Below are positions 36,381 to 45,382 of a stretch of 64,000 bases of DNA, piece after piece. A program made the position numbers and the translations under genes. The notes beneath the pieces were generated by a model that did no database searches, was not told the origin of the DNA, and saw only the letters and a list, made by a program, of their open reading frames with translations. Source of the DNA: Pseudoalteromonas shioyasakiensis (GTDB taxonomy: Bacteria > Pseudomonadota > Gammaproteobacteria > Enterobacterales > Alteromonadaceae); assembly GCF_001550135.1 (NCBI RefSeq), contig NZ_LRUE01000012.1, positions 1-64,000 on the forward strand, in the 5' to 3' direction. How positions within the stretch are numbered: position 1 is the first letter of the stretch; each line of letters opens with the position of its first letter.

Positions 36381-37523
36381 ATGGGTAAACTGCGTTACGC
36401 CTTGTGGCTTATATTGTTTGCACTTCCTGAGCTTGCATTGGCAAATAGCCAATACAATATGCGTAAAGGGGTGACCGATATAAGTAATAATGTTTATGAG
36501 TTACACATGACGATATTTATTATCTGCTGTGTAATCGGCATCATCGTATTTGCGGTGATGTTTTGGGCTTTAATACACCACCGTAAATCCAAAGGGGCCA
36601 AGCCTGCCCAATTTCATGAAAGTACAAAAGTTGAAATACTTTGGACTGCCATTCCATTTGTCATCTTAATCGCCATGGCTGTGCCTGCCACAAAAACCTT
36701 AATTGCCATGGAAGATGCCTCTAAAGCCGATATCACCATTAAAGTGACTGGCTCACAATGGAAGTGGCATTACGAGTACATGGGCGAAGACATTGCTTAT
36801 TACTCGATTCTATCTACACCTAAAGACCAAATAGACAACCAAGCAGAGAAAACTGAGCATTATTTGCTTGAAGTAGATAAACCGCTAGTACTTCCTATCA
36901 ATAAAAAAGTTCGCTTTTTAATGACCTCAGACGATGTAATTCATTCATGGTGGGTGCCTGATTTTGCGGTTAAAAAGGATGCAAATCCTGGGTTTATCAA
37001 TGAAGCGTGGACACGTATTAACGAGCCAGGAGTATACCGTGGTCAATGTGCTGAGTTATGCGGTAAAGATCATGGCTTTATGCCTGTTGTGGTGAAAGCC
37101 TTACCTGAAGATGAATTTGCTAATTGGCTTGCAGATGCCAAGCAAGAAAAAGCCAATGCGGCCGCAGCAGATGCTGCTTTGCTTGATCAAACATTACCGA
37201 AAGAAGAGCTTATGGTCTTAGGTGAACAAGTGTATATGGCAAGCTGTGCTGCATGTCACCAACCTACCGGTATGGGCTTACCAGGCGTTTTTCCAGCACT
37301 TAAAGGCAGCCCGATTGTATTAGGTGATGTAAAAGATCACATAGATATCGTATTACACGGTAAGCCTGGCACAGCAATGCAAGCGTTCGATAAACAGCTT
37401 TCAATTAAGCAACTTGCTGCGGTTATTACTTATAAGCGAAACGCGTGGGGTAATGATACCGGCGATGTTATCCAACCGAGTCAAATTCAAGCCGCGATTG
37501 ATGCAGCAGCGGAGGCGAACTAA
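36381..37523 (+). CDS. coxB: Cytochrome c oxidase subunit II with fused cytochrome c domain
   Basis: A 380-residue membrane protein. A signal peptide (about 1-21) is followed by two membrane helices (about 42-65 and 84-103) and the periplasmic cupredoxin domain. The CuA ligands are in [20 protein letters not shown] and [19 protein letters not shown] (two Cys, His, Met). The C-terminal third (about 275-365) is a class I cytochrome c with heme site CAACH and distal Met in KPGTAMQAF. It accepts electrons from soluble cytochrome c. A strong AAAGGAG site precedes the ATG. It is the first gene of the cox operon and overlaps coxA by one base. Confidence 0.95.
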   Translation: MGKLRYALWLILFALPELALANSQYNMRKGVTDISNNVYELHMTIFIICCVIGIIVFAVMFWALIHHRKSKGAKPAQFHESTKVEILWTAIPFVILIAMAVPATKTLIAMEDASKADITIKVTGSQWKWHYEYMGEDIAYYSILSTPKDQIDNQAEKTEHYLLEVDKPLVLPINKKVRFLMTSDDVIHSWWVPDFAVKKDANPGFINEAWTRINEPGVYRGQCAELCGKDHGFMPVVVKALPEDEFANWLADAKQEKANAAAADAALLDQTLPKEELMVLGEQVYMASCAACHQPTGMGLPGVFPALKGSPIVLGDVKDHIDIVLHGKPGTAMQAFDKQLSIKQLAAVITYKRNAWGNDTGDVIQPSQIQAAIDAAAEAN

Positions 37524-39118
37524 TGAGTAATGTTATTAACGAGCAAGCAACAGGGCATGCGCATCACGACCATCATCATCCAGCTAAAGGTTTTAAGCGT
37601 TGGCTTTACACTACCAATCATAAAGACATTGGTAGTTTATACCTGATTTTTTCACTCACCATGTTTTTAATTGGTGGAGCGATGGCAATGGTGATCCGCG
37701 CTGAACTGTTTCAGCCTGGATTACAGTTAGTTGATCCGCACTTTTTTAACCAAATGACTACCGTACATGGTTTGATCATGGTGTTTGGTGCTGTTATGCC
37801 TGCATTTACTGGGCTTGCAAACTGGATGGTACCTATGATGATAGGCGCACCAGATATGGCCTTACCACGTATGAATAACTGGAGCTTTTGGATTTTGCCA
37901 TTTGCATTTTTAATCCTATTGGCTTCGTTACTTATGCCTGGTGGTGGTCCTGCGTTTGGTTGGACTTTCTACGCACCACTATCAACAACTTACAGCAACG
38001 ATAACACTGCACTTTTTGTGTTTGCCGTACATATCATGGGTATCAGCTCAATTATGGGTGCGATTAACGTTATCGTGACTATCGTCAACCTAAGAGCGCC
38101 AGGTATGACGTGGATGAAGCTGCCGCTATTTGTTTGGACATGGTTAATCACTGCATTCTTGTTAATTGCTGTTATGCCAGTTCTAGCAGGGGCGGTCACT
38201 ATGGTGTTGACCGATAAATACTTTGCAACCAGCTTTTTTGATGCAGCCGGTGGGGGCGACCCTGTGATGTTCCAGCACATTTTCTGGTTCTTCGGTCACC
38301 CCGAAGTGTACATCATGATTTTGCCGGCCTTTGGCATTATATCGACTATCGTACCGACCTTCTCGCGCAAAAAGCTATTTGGCTATGCGTCTATGGTGTA
38401 TGCAACTTCATCGATTGCGCTGCTAAGTTTTATCGTTTGGGCACATCATATGTTTACCACAGGGATGCCTGTGGCAGGCGAGTTGTTTTTCATGTACGCC
38501 ACCATGCTTATCTCGGTACCAACGGGCGTTAAAGTGTTTAACTGGGTGGCCACCATGTGGCGAGGTTCGATTAGCTTCGAAATTCCGATGATGTTTGCAA
38601 TCGCCTTTATTGTGTTATTCACCTTAGGTGGTTTCTCTGGCTTGATGCTTGCGATTACACCAGCAGATTTTCAGTATCACGATACCTATTTTGTGGTGGC
38701 TCACTTCCATTATGTGCTTGTGACGGGGGCTGTGTTCTCAATTATGGCGGGAGCCTATTATTGGCTACCGAAATGGACTGGCAACATGTACAACGAAACG
38801 CTGGCGAAATGGCATTTTTGGTTATCGCTAATCAGTGTCAACGTGTTGTTCTTCCCTATGCACTTTGTTGGCCTTGCTGGTATGCCGCGTCGTATTCCTG
38901 ACTATGCTCTGCAATTCGCTGACTTTAACGCCATTATCAGTATTGGTGGTTTTGCATTTGGCTTATCGCAACTGTTGTTTGTATTGGTGGTATTTAAATG
39001 TGCTCGAGGTGGCGAAAAGGCACCTGCCAAAGTATGGGATGGGGCTGAAGGTTTAGAGTGGGAAGTCGATTCTCCAGCGCCTTATCACACCTTTGAAACA
39101 CCGCCGGAGATTAAGTAA
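37523..39118 (+). CDS. coxA: Cytochrome c oxidase subunit I
   Basis: A 531-residue, 12-helix heme-copper oxidase core subunit. The heme and copper histidines appear in [13 protein letters not shown] (low-spin heme a), [20 protein letters not shown] (CuB His and cross-linked Tyr), [10 protein letters not shown] (CuB His pair) and [14 protein letters not shown] (heme a3 and heme a). The N-terminus is His-rich ([16 protein letters not shown]). It reduces O2 to water and pumps protons in the inner membrane. It is an aa3-type A-family enzyme, as the PEVY motif indicates. Start and stop are each fused to neighbours by single-base overlaps. Confidence 0.97.
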   Translation: MSNVINEQATGHAHHDHHHPAKGFKRWLYTTNHKDIGSLYLIFSLTMFLIGGAMAMVIRAELFQPGLQLVDPHFFNQMTTVHGLIMVFGAVMPAFTGLANWMVPMMIGAPDMALPRMNNWSFWILPFAFLILLASLLMPGGGPAFGWTFYAPLSTTYSNDNTALFVFAVHIMGISSIMGAINVIVTIVNLRAPGMTWMKLPLFVWTWLITAFLLIAVMPVLAGAVTMVLTDKYFATSFFDAAGGGDPVMFQHIFWFFGHPEVYIMILPAFGIISTIVPTFSRKKLFGYASMVYATSSIALLSFIVWAHHMFTTGMPVAGELFFMYATMLISVPTGVKVFNWVATMWRGSISFEIPMMFAIAFIVLFTLGGFSGLMLAITPADFQYHDTYFVVAHFHYVLVTGAVFSIMAGAYYWLPKWTGNMYNETLAKWHFWLSLISVNVLFFPMHFVGLAGMPRRIPDYALQFADFNAIISIGGFAFGLSQLLFVLVVFKCARGGEKAPAKVWDGAEGLEWEVDSPAPYHTFETPPEIK

Positions 39119-39648
39119 TGAACCATGCACCTTTGCTAAAAAAACTGCTGATTACATGCTTGCTCATGTTCGCATTTGCTTTTGCAATGGTGCCGCTTTA
39201 CGACGTGTTTTGCGACGTTACAGGGTTGAATGGTAAGCCATCATTAGAAAAAGCGAGCGCGAGTGAATCAATAAATACACAGCGCCAAGTTGATGTCAGC
39301 TTTACCACTCACGCCCAAAGCGGCGCGCCATTTAAGGTGCAGTCTGAGCAATACAGCGTGGCGGTACAACCAGGTGCCATGCGTGAAGTTAAATTTTCAG
39401 CAAAGAACACCAGTAATGAAGACAAAGTCATGCAAGCAATTCCATCAGTATCACCGGGTAAAGCGGCAAAGTACTTACATAAAATAGCCTGTTTTTGCTT
39501 TGATCAGCAGCCAATGAAAGCCGGTGAAGAAATGGAATTTACCTTGTTGTTTTATGTTGATACAGAGTTACCCGACGATGTTGAGGAACTGACGTTGTCG
39601 TATACCGTGTTTGATATTAGCGGGCATGTTGTGGCTAAAAACGATTAA
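39118..39648 (+). CDS. ctaG: Cytochrome c oxidase assembly protein CtaG/Cox11
   Basis: A 176-residue protein with one N-terminal membrane helix (LLITCLLMFAFAFAMVPLYDVFCDVTG) and a periplasmic immunoglobulin-like copper domain. The copper-binding Cys pair is in KIACFCFDQQPM (CFCF), and the family element VTGLNGK follows the anchor. It delivers copper to the CuB site of subunit I. Placement between coxA and coxC is standard. Confidence 0.95.
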   Translation: MNHAPLLKKLLITCLLMFAFAFAMVPLYDVFCDVTGLNGKPSLEKASASESINTQRQVDVSFTTHAQSGAPFKVQSEQYSVAVQPGAMREVKFSAKNTSNEDKVMQAIPSVSPGKAAKYLHKIACFCFDQQPMKAGEEMEFTLLFYVDTELPDDVEELTLSYTVFDISGHVVAKND

Positions 39649-39685
39649 AAGCCGCCAAGCTAATTGCTAATTGGGAGCAAACAAA

Positions 39686-40561
39686 ATGAATCAAAATTAT
39701 GAAAAATACTATGTTCCAGCCGAGAGTCCTTGGCCAATAGTTGGTGCCATCGCGATGTTTTTAATTGCTGTCGGTGCTGGTTTAACTGTGATGCAAGTAA
39801 GTGGTGAGGGCAGTAGTGGCCAGTATGTCTTGTATCTAGGCATTGCCATATTAATTTATATGGTTTTTAGCTGGTTTAGAAACGTTATTGAAGAGTCTCA
39901 TAAAGGGCTTTACTCAGCACAAATGGACCGCTCCTTCAGACAAGGTATGAGCTGGTTCATATTCTCTGAGGTTATGTTCTTTATGGCGTTTTTTGGCGCT
40001 CTTTTTTATGCACGTATGATTTCGGTGCCTTGGCTCGGTGGCGCTGGTAATAACGCTATGACCAATGAAGTGCTCTGGCCAACCTTTGAAGCCGTATGGC
40101 CGCTATTAACTACGCCAGCGGGCGAGACCACACAGGCTATGGGCTGGCAAGGTCTGCCTCTGATCAACACGCTTATTCTGCTTACCTCATCGGTCACAAT
40201 TCACTTTGCTCATGTTGCGATAGAAAACAATAAGCGCGGCGCCCTAAAGGTATTTTTATCTTTAACCGTGCTGTTAGGTGTGATTTTCCTTGGCTTACAA
40301 GTTTACGAGTATATGCATGCTTACCAAGATTTAGGTTTGACCTTAGATGCGGGCGTTTATGGGAATACCTTTTTCTTGTTAACTGGCTTTCACGGTATGC
40401 ACGTGACACTAGGCACCATTATTTTATTTGTGGTGCTGCTGAGAATTTTTAAAGGCCACTTCACGAGTGAAAAGCATTTTGCCTTTCAAGCGGCTGCTTG
40501 GTATTGGCACTTTGTTGATGTGGTGTGGTTGTGTTTATTTGTGTTTGTGTACGTGCTGTAG
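39686..40561 (+). CDS. coxC: Cytochrome c oxidase subunit III
   Basis: A 291-residue protein with seven predicted membrane helices. Motifs include RQGMSWFIFSEVMFFMAFFGALFYARMI, LLTSSVTIHFAHVAIENNKRGALKVFL, FLLTGFHGMHVTLGTIIL and the final AAAWYWHFVDVVWLCLFVFVYVL. The ATG at 39686 follows GGGAG; the in-frame TTG at 39671 is rejected. Subunit III stabilises the catalytic core and supports proton uptake. Its last 101 bases are antisense to the DUF2909 gene. Confidence 0.95.
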   Translation: MNQNYEKYYVPAESPWPIVGAIAMFLIAVGAGLTVMQVSGEGSSGQYVLYLGIAILIYMVFSWFRNVIEESHKGLYSAQMDRSFRQGMSWFIFSEVMFFMAFFGALFYARMISVPWLGGAGNNAMTNEVLWPTFEAVWPLLTTPAGETTQAMGWQGLPLINTLILLTSSVTIHFAHVAIENNKRGALKVFLSLTVLLGVIFLGLQVYEYMHAYQDLGLTLDAGVYGNTFFLLTGFHGMHVTLGTIILFVVLLRIFKGHFTSEKHFAFQAAAWYWHFVDVVWLCLFVFVYVL

Positions 40562-40772
40562 CTTTGTGAAGCGGCGACGGGTTGGTGTGAATAAAGCCCA
40601 ATTTCATTGCGGCAATGATGAGCACCAGCACAATACCTGAAAACAGCACTCGACGACCTAAGTAATGCGACATGGGTTTCGAGTGCTCTTTTGCTGACAT
40701 CATCACAAACAGCGCTCTAAATAGGTTGAACAGAATATAAAGTAATAACAAAACAATAATGATTTTAATCAT
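40461..40772 (-). CDS. DUF2909 small membrane protein in the cox locus
   Basis: A 103-residue protein with two membrane helices: IKIIIVLLLLYILFNLFRALFVMM and RVLFSGIVLVLIIAAMKLGFI. The KPMSHYLGRRV connection matches DUF2909 (twin transmembrane protein), which often sits in antisense orientation between coxC and surf1. The conserved part ends near residue 70; the polar tail (TARTQTQINTTTPHQQSAN) is read from the strand opposite the coxC 3' end and is probably unconserved. A role in oxidase assembly is inferred from location only. Confidence 0.75.
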   Translation of the reverse strand: MIKIIIVLLLLYILFNLFRALFVMMSAKEHSKPMSHYLGRRVLFSGIVLVLIIAAMKLGFIHTNPSPLHKATARTQTQINTTTPHQQSANTKQPLERQNAFHS

Positions 40773-40786
40773 ATTAGGTATTCCAA

Positions 40787-41536
40787 ATGCAGTTAATTTT
40801 ATGGCGTAAACAAAAGCTTAGCTCAATTATCGCAATTTGCGTTGTGATACTTGCAGTGCTTATTTGTTTGCGACTAAGCGTTTGGCAATACCAGCGAGGC
40901 GAGCAAAAACAGCAGCAACTAAGCCAGTTAGCCGTTTCGAAAGAGCAAGGAGTTTTGAGCTGGCAAGAGCTGCAAAGTTTACCTAGAGAGCTGAATAAAA
41001 CGGGCTTGCAAGTCAAGGTCTCTGGCGAGGTAAATAAACAACAGTACTGGCTGCTTGATAATCAAATTTATCAGGGGCAAGTGGGCTATGACTTACTAGT
41101 AGCGATGACAATTGCAGGTGAAAGCGTGCCTTTAATCGTTAACTTTGGTTGGCTAAAAGCTCCAACAAACCGTAGCCAGTTGCCAACCGTTGTGTGGCCA
41201 GAATCAACAAGCTTTACGGCTACTGTGCAATTGAAACAAGGCAGCTTACAAGGTTTCACACTTGCCGATGAGATTGGTGCAGAGCAAGGCTGGCCTAAGC
41301 GTATTCAAGGCATCGACTTAGCAATTTTTAGTGCTCAATTAGCAAAGCCCTTACAAGACTTTATTGGTTATCGCAATGAAGCAGATGGTATTGCAACCCC
41401 GCATTACCAGAGTGTCGTGATGGGGCCAGAAAAACATTACGCCTATGCCGTGCAGTGGTTATTAATCGGCTTAGCGTGTGTTGTTATTGCTTATTTTGCG
41501 ATGAGAAGGAGAGGTTATGAAAATAAACCCGCTTAG
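40787..41536 (+). CDS. SURF1 family oxidase biogenesis protein
   Basis: A 249-residue protein with membrane helices at both ends (SIIAICVVILAVLICLRLSVWQ and YAVQWLLIGLACVVIAYF) and a periplasmic domain between them. The SURF1 signatures are LSVWQYQRGEQK, WLLDNQIYQGQVGYDLL, LIVNFGWLKAPTNR and HYAYAVQWLLI. SURF1 helps insert heme a into subunit I. The gene overlaps the following one by 20 bases. It lies in the conserved position between coxC and ctaA. Confidence 0.92.
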   Translation: MQLILWRKQKLSSIIAICVVILAVLICLRLSVWQYQRGEQKQQQLSQLAVSKEQGVLSWQELQSLPRELNKTGLQVKVSGEVNKQQYWLLDNQIYQGQVGYDLLVAMTIAGESVPLIVNFGWLKAPTNRSQLPTVVWPESTSFTATVQLKQGSLQGFTLADEIGAEQGWPKRIQGIDLAIFSAQLAKPLQDFIGYRNEADGIATPHYQSVVMGPEKHYAYAVQWLLIGLACVVIAYFAMRRRGYENKPA

Positions 41537-42011
41537 TTTATTCGTTTTATGCTGTTTTGTGCCGCTGGCACTTGCTTATGCAGCATTAAAGCTTGAGTGG
41601 TTACCGAGTGGTTCGAGTAATCATGGTGAGCTTTTAAGCGAAGAAGTTAAATTAGCTGATTGGCAACAAGGCGATCCTAAACAATGGACAATTGCGCTTA
41701 ATTACCCAAAAGAGTGCAGTGAAGTTTGTGCAAACCAATTAGCCAGTCTAGATAACCTATATGTCGCTTTAGGTAAAAATCAGCAAAAAGTGGATGTGGC
41801 GGTACTGACAAATCAACAGCAGGTATCGGCAAATTGGCGTCAATTAGCAGTAAGTCCTGCGCTCAAAGCGGGAGACTTATACTTGGTTGATCACATGGGC
41901 TTAGTGGTTTTGCATTACCCCTACACGGCTGAGCCAGAACAAAACAGACTGATTCAAAAAGGCTTACTTAAAGACTTAAAGAAACTACTTAACTATGCGC
42001 GTTCAAGTTAA
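41517..42011 (+). CDS. Cox-locus membrane-anchored thioredoxin-like protein
   Basis: A 164-residue protein with an N-terminal membrane anchor (LSLFVLCCFVPLALAYAALKL) and a periplasmic domain. The WTIALNYPKECSEVCANQLASLDNLYVALGKNQQKVDVAVL segment and GDLYLVDHMGLVVLHYPY follow the fold of Sco/thioredoxin-like proteins, with a CSEVC pair at the position of the Sco CxxxC. Such proteins are usual in this slot of gammaproteobacterial cox operons. A copper or redox role in CuA assembly is likely but inferred. It overlaps surf1 by 20 bases. Confidence 0.75.
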   Translation: MKINPLSLFVLCCFVPLALAYAALKLEWLPSGSSNHGELLSEEVKLADWQQGDPKQWTIALNYPKECSEVCANQLASLDNLYVALGKNQQKVDVAVLTNQQQVSANWRQLAVSPALKAGDLYLVDHMGLVVLHYPYTAEPEQNRLIQKGLLKDLKKLLNYARSS

Positions 42012-42031
42012 ACCTCATTAAGGGGATAAAG

Positions 42032-43021
42032 ATGTATAAAAATTATAAATATTTAGTCTTAATTACGGTTTTCTTCTCTATCTTAGTTGTTGGGCTTGGT
42101 GCCTATACACGGCTGAGTGATGCTGGGCTTGGTTGCCCTGACTGGCCTGGTTGCTATGGATTTTTAACTGTGCCAAAACATGAAACTGCTTTGTTACATG
42201 TTGAACAAAACTACCCTGATATGATGTTTGAAGCAGCAAAAGCATGGAAAGAAATGATCCATCGCTATTTTGCCGGTGCCCTTGGTTTACTTATTTTAGC
42301 CTTGTTTGTTTTTGCCTGGTTAAAACGCCAATATCCAAATACGCCGGTTAAACTGCCATTAGCACTATTATTATTGGTGGTATTCCAAGCCGTATTGGGC
42401 ATGTGGACTGTCACTATGAACCTACAGCCTTTGGTTGTTATGGGGCATTTGCTCGGCGGTTTTAGTATCTTGTCGTTGCTGTTTTTATTGTATCTACGTT
42501 TAAAGACCGACCCTGTTGCTAGCAGTGATAGCGGCGCAAAGCCATATTATCAGTTAGCGCTGGTGGGCTTGGTGGTGCTAATACTGCAAATTGCGTTGGG
42601 TGGCTGGCTTGCAGCAAATTACGCCGCTCCGCATTGTAATGGCTTACCGCTGTGTAGCTACGGACAACCGTTTTCTTTGAAGAGTGTGTTTCAGCTACCG
42701 CTTGAGCACAGCACCTATGAATATGGCGTTTTATCGCAGCAGGCGCGTATGTCTATTCATCTGCTACACCGTATTTGGGCGCTGGTTACTTGTGTGGTGT
42801 TAGCGCTGATCATGTGGCGCATATATTCACGCTGTTACTCTCGAAAAATTAAGCACTGCACAGTCACTGTATTAATCGCTTTGTTGTGCCAAATCTGTTT
42901 AGGTCTAGCTGTTGTGCACTGGCACTTCCCATTAAGTGTAGCGCTTGCGCACAACCTAATGGCCGCATTGTTACTGCTTAGCATGGTAAGACTATGCTTC
43001 CACTTAAAAATAAGAACCTAG
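42032..43021 (+). CDS. ctaA: Heme A synthase (CtaA/COX15)
   Basis: A 329-residue protein with eight predicted membrane helices. The motifs GAYTRLSDAGLGCPDWPGCYGFL, EMIHRYFAGALGLLIL, MGHLLGGFSILSLLF, NYAAPHCNGLPLCSYGQ (extracytoplasmic Cys pair) and MSIHLLHRIWALVTC, plus a late VALAHNLMAALLLL His, are those of COX15. It oxidises the C8 methyl group of heme O to give heme A, using its own heme b. It lies next to ctaB, the previous enzyme in the pathway. Confidence 0.95.
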   Translation: MYKNYKYLVLITVFFSILVVGLGAYTRLSDAGLGCPDWPGCYGFLTVPKHETALLHVEQNYPDMMFEAAKAWKEMIHRYFAGALGLLILALFVFAWLKRQYPNTPVKLPLALLLLVVFQAVLGMWTVTMNLQPLVVMGHLLGGFSILSLLFLLYLRLKTDPVASSDSGAKPYYQLALVGLVVLILQIALGGWLAANYAAPHCNGLPLCSYGQPFSLKSVFQLPLEHSTYEYGVLSQQARMSIHLLHRIWALVTCVVLALIMWRIYSRCYSRKIKHCTVTVLIALLCQICLGLAVVHWHFPLSVALAHNLMAALLLLSMVRLCFHLKIRT

Positions 43022-43030
43022 GAGGCTGTG

Positions 43031-43939
43031 ATGGCATTATTACTAAGCTCAGAAAAATCATTATTTATTCAAAGCTCAGAGTTACTTAAAGATTACTTAG
43101 CTATCAGTAAATTTAAAGTAGTTGCCATGCTTGTACTAACTGCTTGGGTTGGTTTGGCATTGGCTCCCGATGTTGGGCGAGGGGTATTTGTGCAGCTTGC
43201 AAGTTTGCTAGGTATTGGCTTGCTGTCGGCTGCTGCTGCCGTGATCAATCATGTTGTTGATAGTGAAATCGACAGCAAAATGGCACGTACACGTCATCGT
43301 CCTGTGGCAAAAGGTCGGCTCAGTAAACAACATGCTTTGAGCTTTGCTGCAACTATAGGAATACTAGGTTTTGTTATGCTTATGGTATGGGCGAATACAC
43401 TCACCGCCATTCTTACTTTGTTTGCGCTTGTCGGCTATGCCTTTATTTACACCTCATTTTTAAAGCGTGCCACACCGCAAAATATTGTTATTGGTGGTTT
43501 GGCAGGTGCTATGCCGCCGTTGCTAGGGTGGGTATCTGAAACAGGCCATATGGCCGCGGCTCCTTGGCTGTTAGTGATGATTATATTTACTTGGACTCCC
43601 CCGCATTTTTGGGCCTTGGCGATTGCACGTAAAAGCGATTATGAGCGGGCAAAAATCCCTATGTTGCCTGTTACTCACGGTATCGAATTTTGTAAAACTT
43701 GCGTTGTTGGCTACAGCATTTTGCTTGCTTTGGTATGTGTGCTGCCTTATTTAATTGGCATGTCAGGGCTAATTTACTTATTAGGTGCAAGCGTTTTAAA
43801 CGCGATATTCATTTATAAAGCGTTAAAACTAAAAATTGCCCCAAAAGATGATACAGCAATGGACTTATTTCGTTTTTCAATCGTGCATTTAATGCTACTC
43901 TTTATCGCCTTATTCATTGATAAATGGTTAGTTTTATGA
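43031..43939 (+). CDS. ctaB: Protoheme IX farnesyltransferase
   Basis: A 302-residue UbiA-type prenyltransferase with eight to nine membrane helices. It converts heme B to heme O. The Asp-rich catalytic site is VINHVVDSEIDSKMARTRHRPVAKGRLS, and a second conserved region is TPPHFWALAIARKSDYERAKIPMLPV. The ATG at 43031 lies after GGAGG; the preceding GTG at 43028 is less likely. The stop overlaps the sco start as ATGA. It could also be called cyoE; the cox context favours the CtaB role. Confidence 0.95.
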   Translation: MALLLSSEKSLFIQSSELLKDYLAISKFKVVAMLVLTAWVGLALAPDVGRGVFVQLASLLGIGLLSAAAAVINHVVDSEIDSKMARTRHRPVAKGRLSKQHALSFAATIGILGFVMLMVWANTLTAILTLFALVGYAFIYTSFLKRATPQNIVIGGLAGAMPPLLGWVSETGHMAAAPWLLVMIIFTWTPPHFWALAIARKSDYERAKIPMLPVTHGIEFCKTCVVGYSILLALVCVLPYLIGMSGLIYLLGASVLNAIFIYKALKLKIAPKDDTAMDLFRFSIVHLMLLFIALFIDKWLVL

Positions 43940-44553
43940 CGCGAATCGTCGCTTTTTTATGTTTCAGTGCGGTATTGTTTGTAACCGGTTGTGGTAAAAA
44001 CAACACCGCTCCTGAAGTCGAAGCACTGGTTTATGAGCAAGCAAAGCTGATTAGTCCGTTTTTATTAACCGATCAACATGGTGCGCCCGCTGATAACAGT
44101 CAGTTTATGGGGCATTGGAATTTGGTCTTTTTAGGCTACACCAGTTGCCCTGATATATGTCCAATGACATTGGCGAAACTAACGGCAGTACAAAAGCAGT
44201 TAAGCCAAGATTACAAAGTGCAGGTATGGTTTGTTGCCGTAGATCCAAAACGTGATACAACCGAAAAACGCAAAGCCTACATTGATTACTTTAATCCTGA
44301 TTTTCTTGCAGTATCAGGCCCACACAAACAGCTTTTTCCATTTGTCAGAGAGCTTGGCTTAATTTACGCAATTAACGATAGTGATGAGCAAGAGTATGCA
44401 GTTGATCATAGCGCGTCGGTAGTGATGGTTGATGGCGATGGCTCGGTACGTGCGATTTTTAAGCCTGAATTTAAACAAGGCAGCGTGCCATTAATAAACG
44501 CCACAACTTTGACTGAAGAGTTCAAAAAAATAGCAGATTATTACGCAAAGTAA
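43936..44553 (+). CDS. sco: Sco1/SenC family copper chaperone
   Basis: A 205-residue protein with an N-terminal signal ending in a lipobox-like FVTGCG. The thioredoxin-fold domain has copper ligands in GYTSCPDICPMTLAKL (CxxxC) and His in VDHSASVVMVDGDG, and WFVAVDPKRDTTEKRKAYIDYF is the usual Sco core. It delivers copper or reduces cysteines for the CuA site of subunit II. Start at 43936 (ATGA overlap with ctaB) is preferred to 43924. It is the last gene of the cox operon. Confidence 0.93.
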   Translation: MTRIVAFLCFSAVLFVTGCGKNNTAPEVEALVYEQAKLISPFLLTDQHGAPADNSQFMGHWNLVFLGYTSCPDICPMTLAKLTAVQKQLSQDYKVQVWFVAVDPKRDTTEKRKAYIDYFNPDFLAVSGPHKQLFPFVRELGLIYAINDSDEQEYAVDHSASVVMVDGDGSVRAIFKPEFKQGSVPLINATTLTEEFKKIADYYAK

Positions 44554-44722
44554 ACTTTCTTGGTTAAGGGAGTCATTTTCCGCAAAAGAAAAGCTTCCTT
44601 TTTTGATATAAATGTCTAAGCTACTAAAAAATTTTACTATTTTTTGATTCAAATTATGGCATTTTTATTTAGTCAGTCTAAGCTTTTGTTATGAATTGTT
44701 TAAAGCAGGGAAGGTATAAGTA

Positions 44723-44995
44723 ATGTTAAAGCTCCCTACAGAATTAGCTATTAGTCAGGTCGAAACACTCCATCAAGATTTGCTACAAGAGTTGTCAGCA
44801 AATGATGATATCTGTTTGGATATCAGTGAAGTGACCCGTGCTGACACAGCATCAATTCAGCTTTTATGTGCATTACAGAAGCATTTACTTTCGGTGCAAC
44901 ACAAAATTATTTGGGTTGGCGAGAGTAAGCCGTTGCAACAGGCAATTAATAGTTTGGGCTTAAGCCATTATCTTGTGCTTGAGAATGCCAATTAA
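44723..44995 (+). CDS. STAS-domain protein of chemosensory operon
   Basis: A 90-residue single STAS domain. The core VTRADTASIQLLCALQKHL aligns with the anti-sigma-antagonist phosphorylation motif (DSxGLxLL), with Thr and Ser in place of the single Ser, then ESKPLQQAINSLGLSHYL. In several chemosensory operons of this class a STAS protein is the first gene; its input or output role is not well known. It is nine bases before cheY. Confidence 0.88.
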   Translation: MLKLPTELAISQVETLHQDLLQELSANDDICLDISEVTRADTASIQLLCALQKHLLSVQHKIIWVGESKPLQQAINSLGLSHYLVLENAN

Positions 44996-45004
44996 GAGGT
45001 TTTT

Positions 45005-45367
45005 ATGAAAAGAATTTTAGCAGTAGACGATTCTGCATCTATGCGCCAAATGGTTGGTTTTACGCTTAAAAAAGCTGGCTTTGATGTGACAGAAGCGAAA
45101 GACGGCAGCGAAGCTTTAAATATCGCAAAACAACAAGGCTTTGATGCTGTTATTTCTGATGTGAATATGCCGGTAATGGATGGTATTACCCTTATTCGTG
45201 AATTACGTAGCTTACCTAATTACAAGTTCACACCTTTACTGATGCTGACTACAGAGTCGGGTCTTGATAAAAAGTCTGAAGGTAAAGCTGCTGGTGCAAC
45301 TGGTTGGATTGTTAAGCCATTTAATCCTGAGCAATTGTTAGCGGTATTGAAAAAAGTGATTCGCTAA
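45005..45367 (+). CDS. cheY: CheY-type response regulator
   Basis: A 120-residue single receiver domain. Acidic pair Asp8-Asp9 (VDDSASMRQM), phosphorylated Asp52 in ISDVNMPVMDG, Thr in LLMLTTESG and conserved Lys near 102 in GWIVKPFNPEQ are present. It lacks any output domain and would receive phosphate from the adjacent CheA. The TLKKAGFDVTEAKDG pattern is typical of F7-type operon CheYs. Whether it binds a flagellar switch is not shown by sequence. Confidence 0.95.
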   Translation: MKRILAVDDSASMRQMVGFTLKKAGFDVTEAKDGSEALNIAKQQGFDAVISDVNMPVMDGITLIRELRSLPNYKFTPLLMLTTESGLDKKSEGKAAGATGWIVKPFNPEQLLAVLKKVIR

Positions 45368-45382
45368 TAATAGGAGCGGGGC

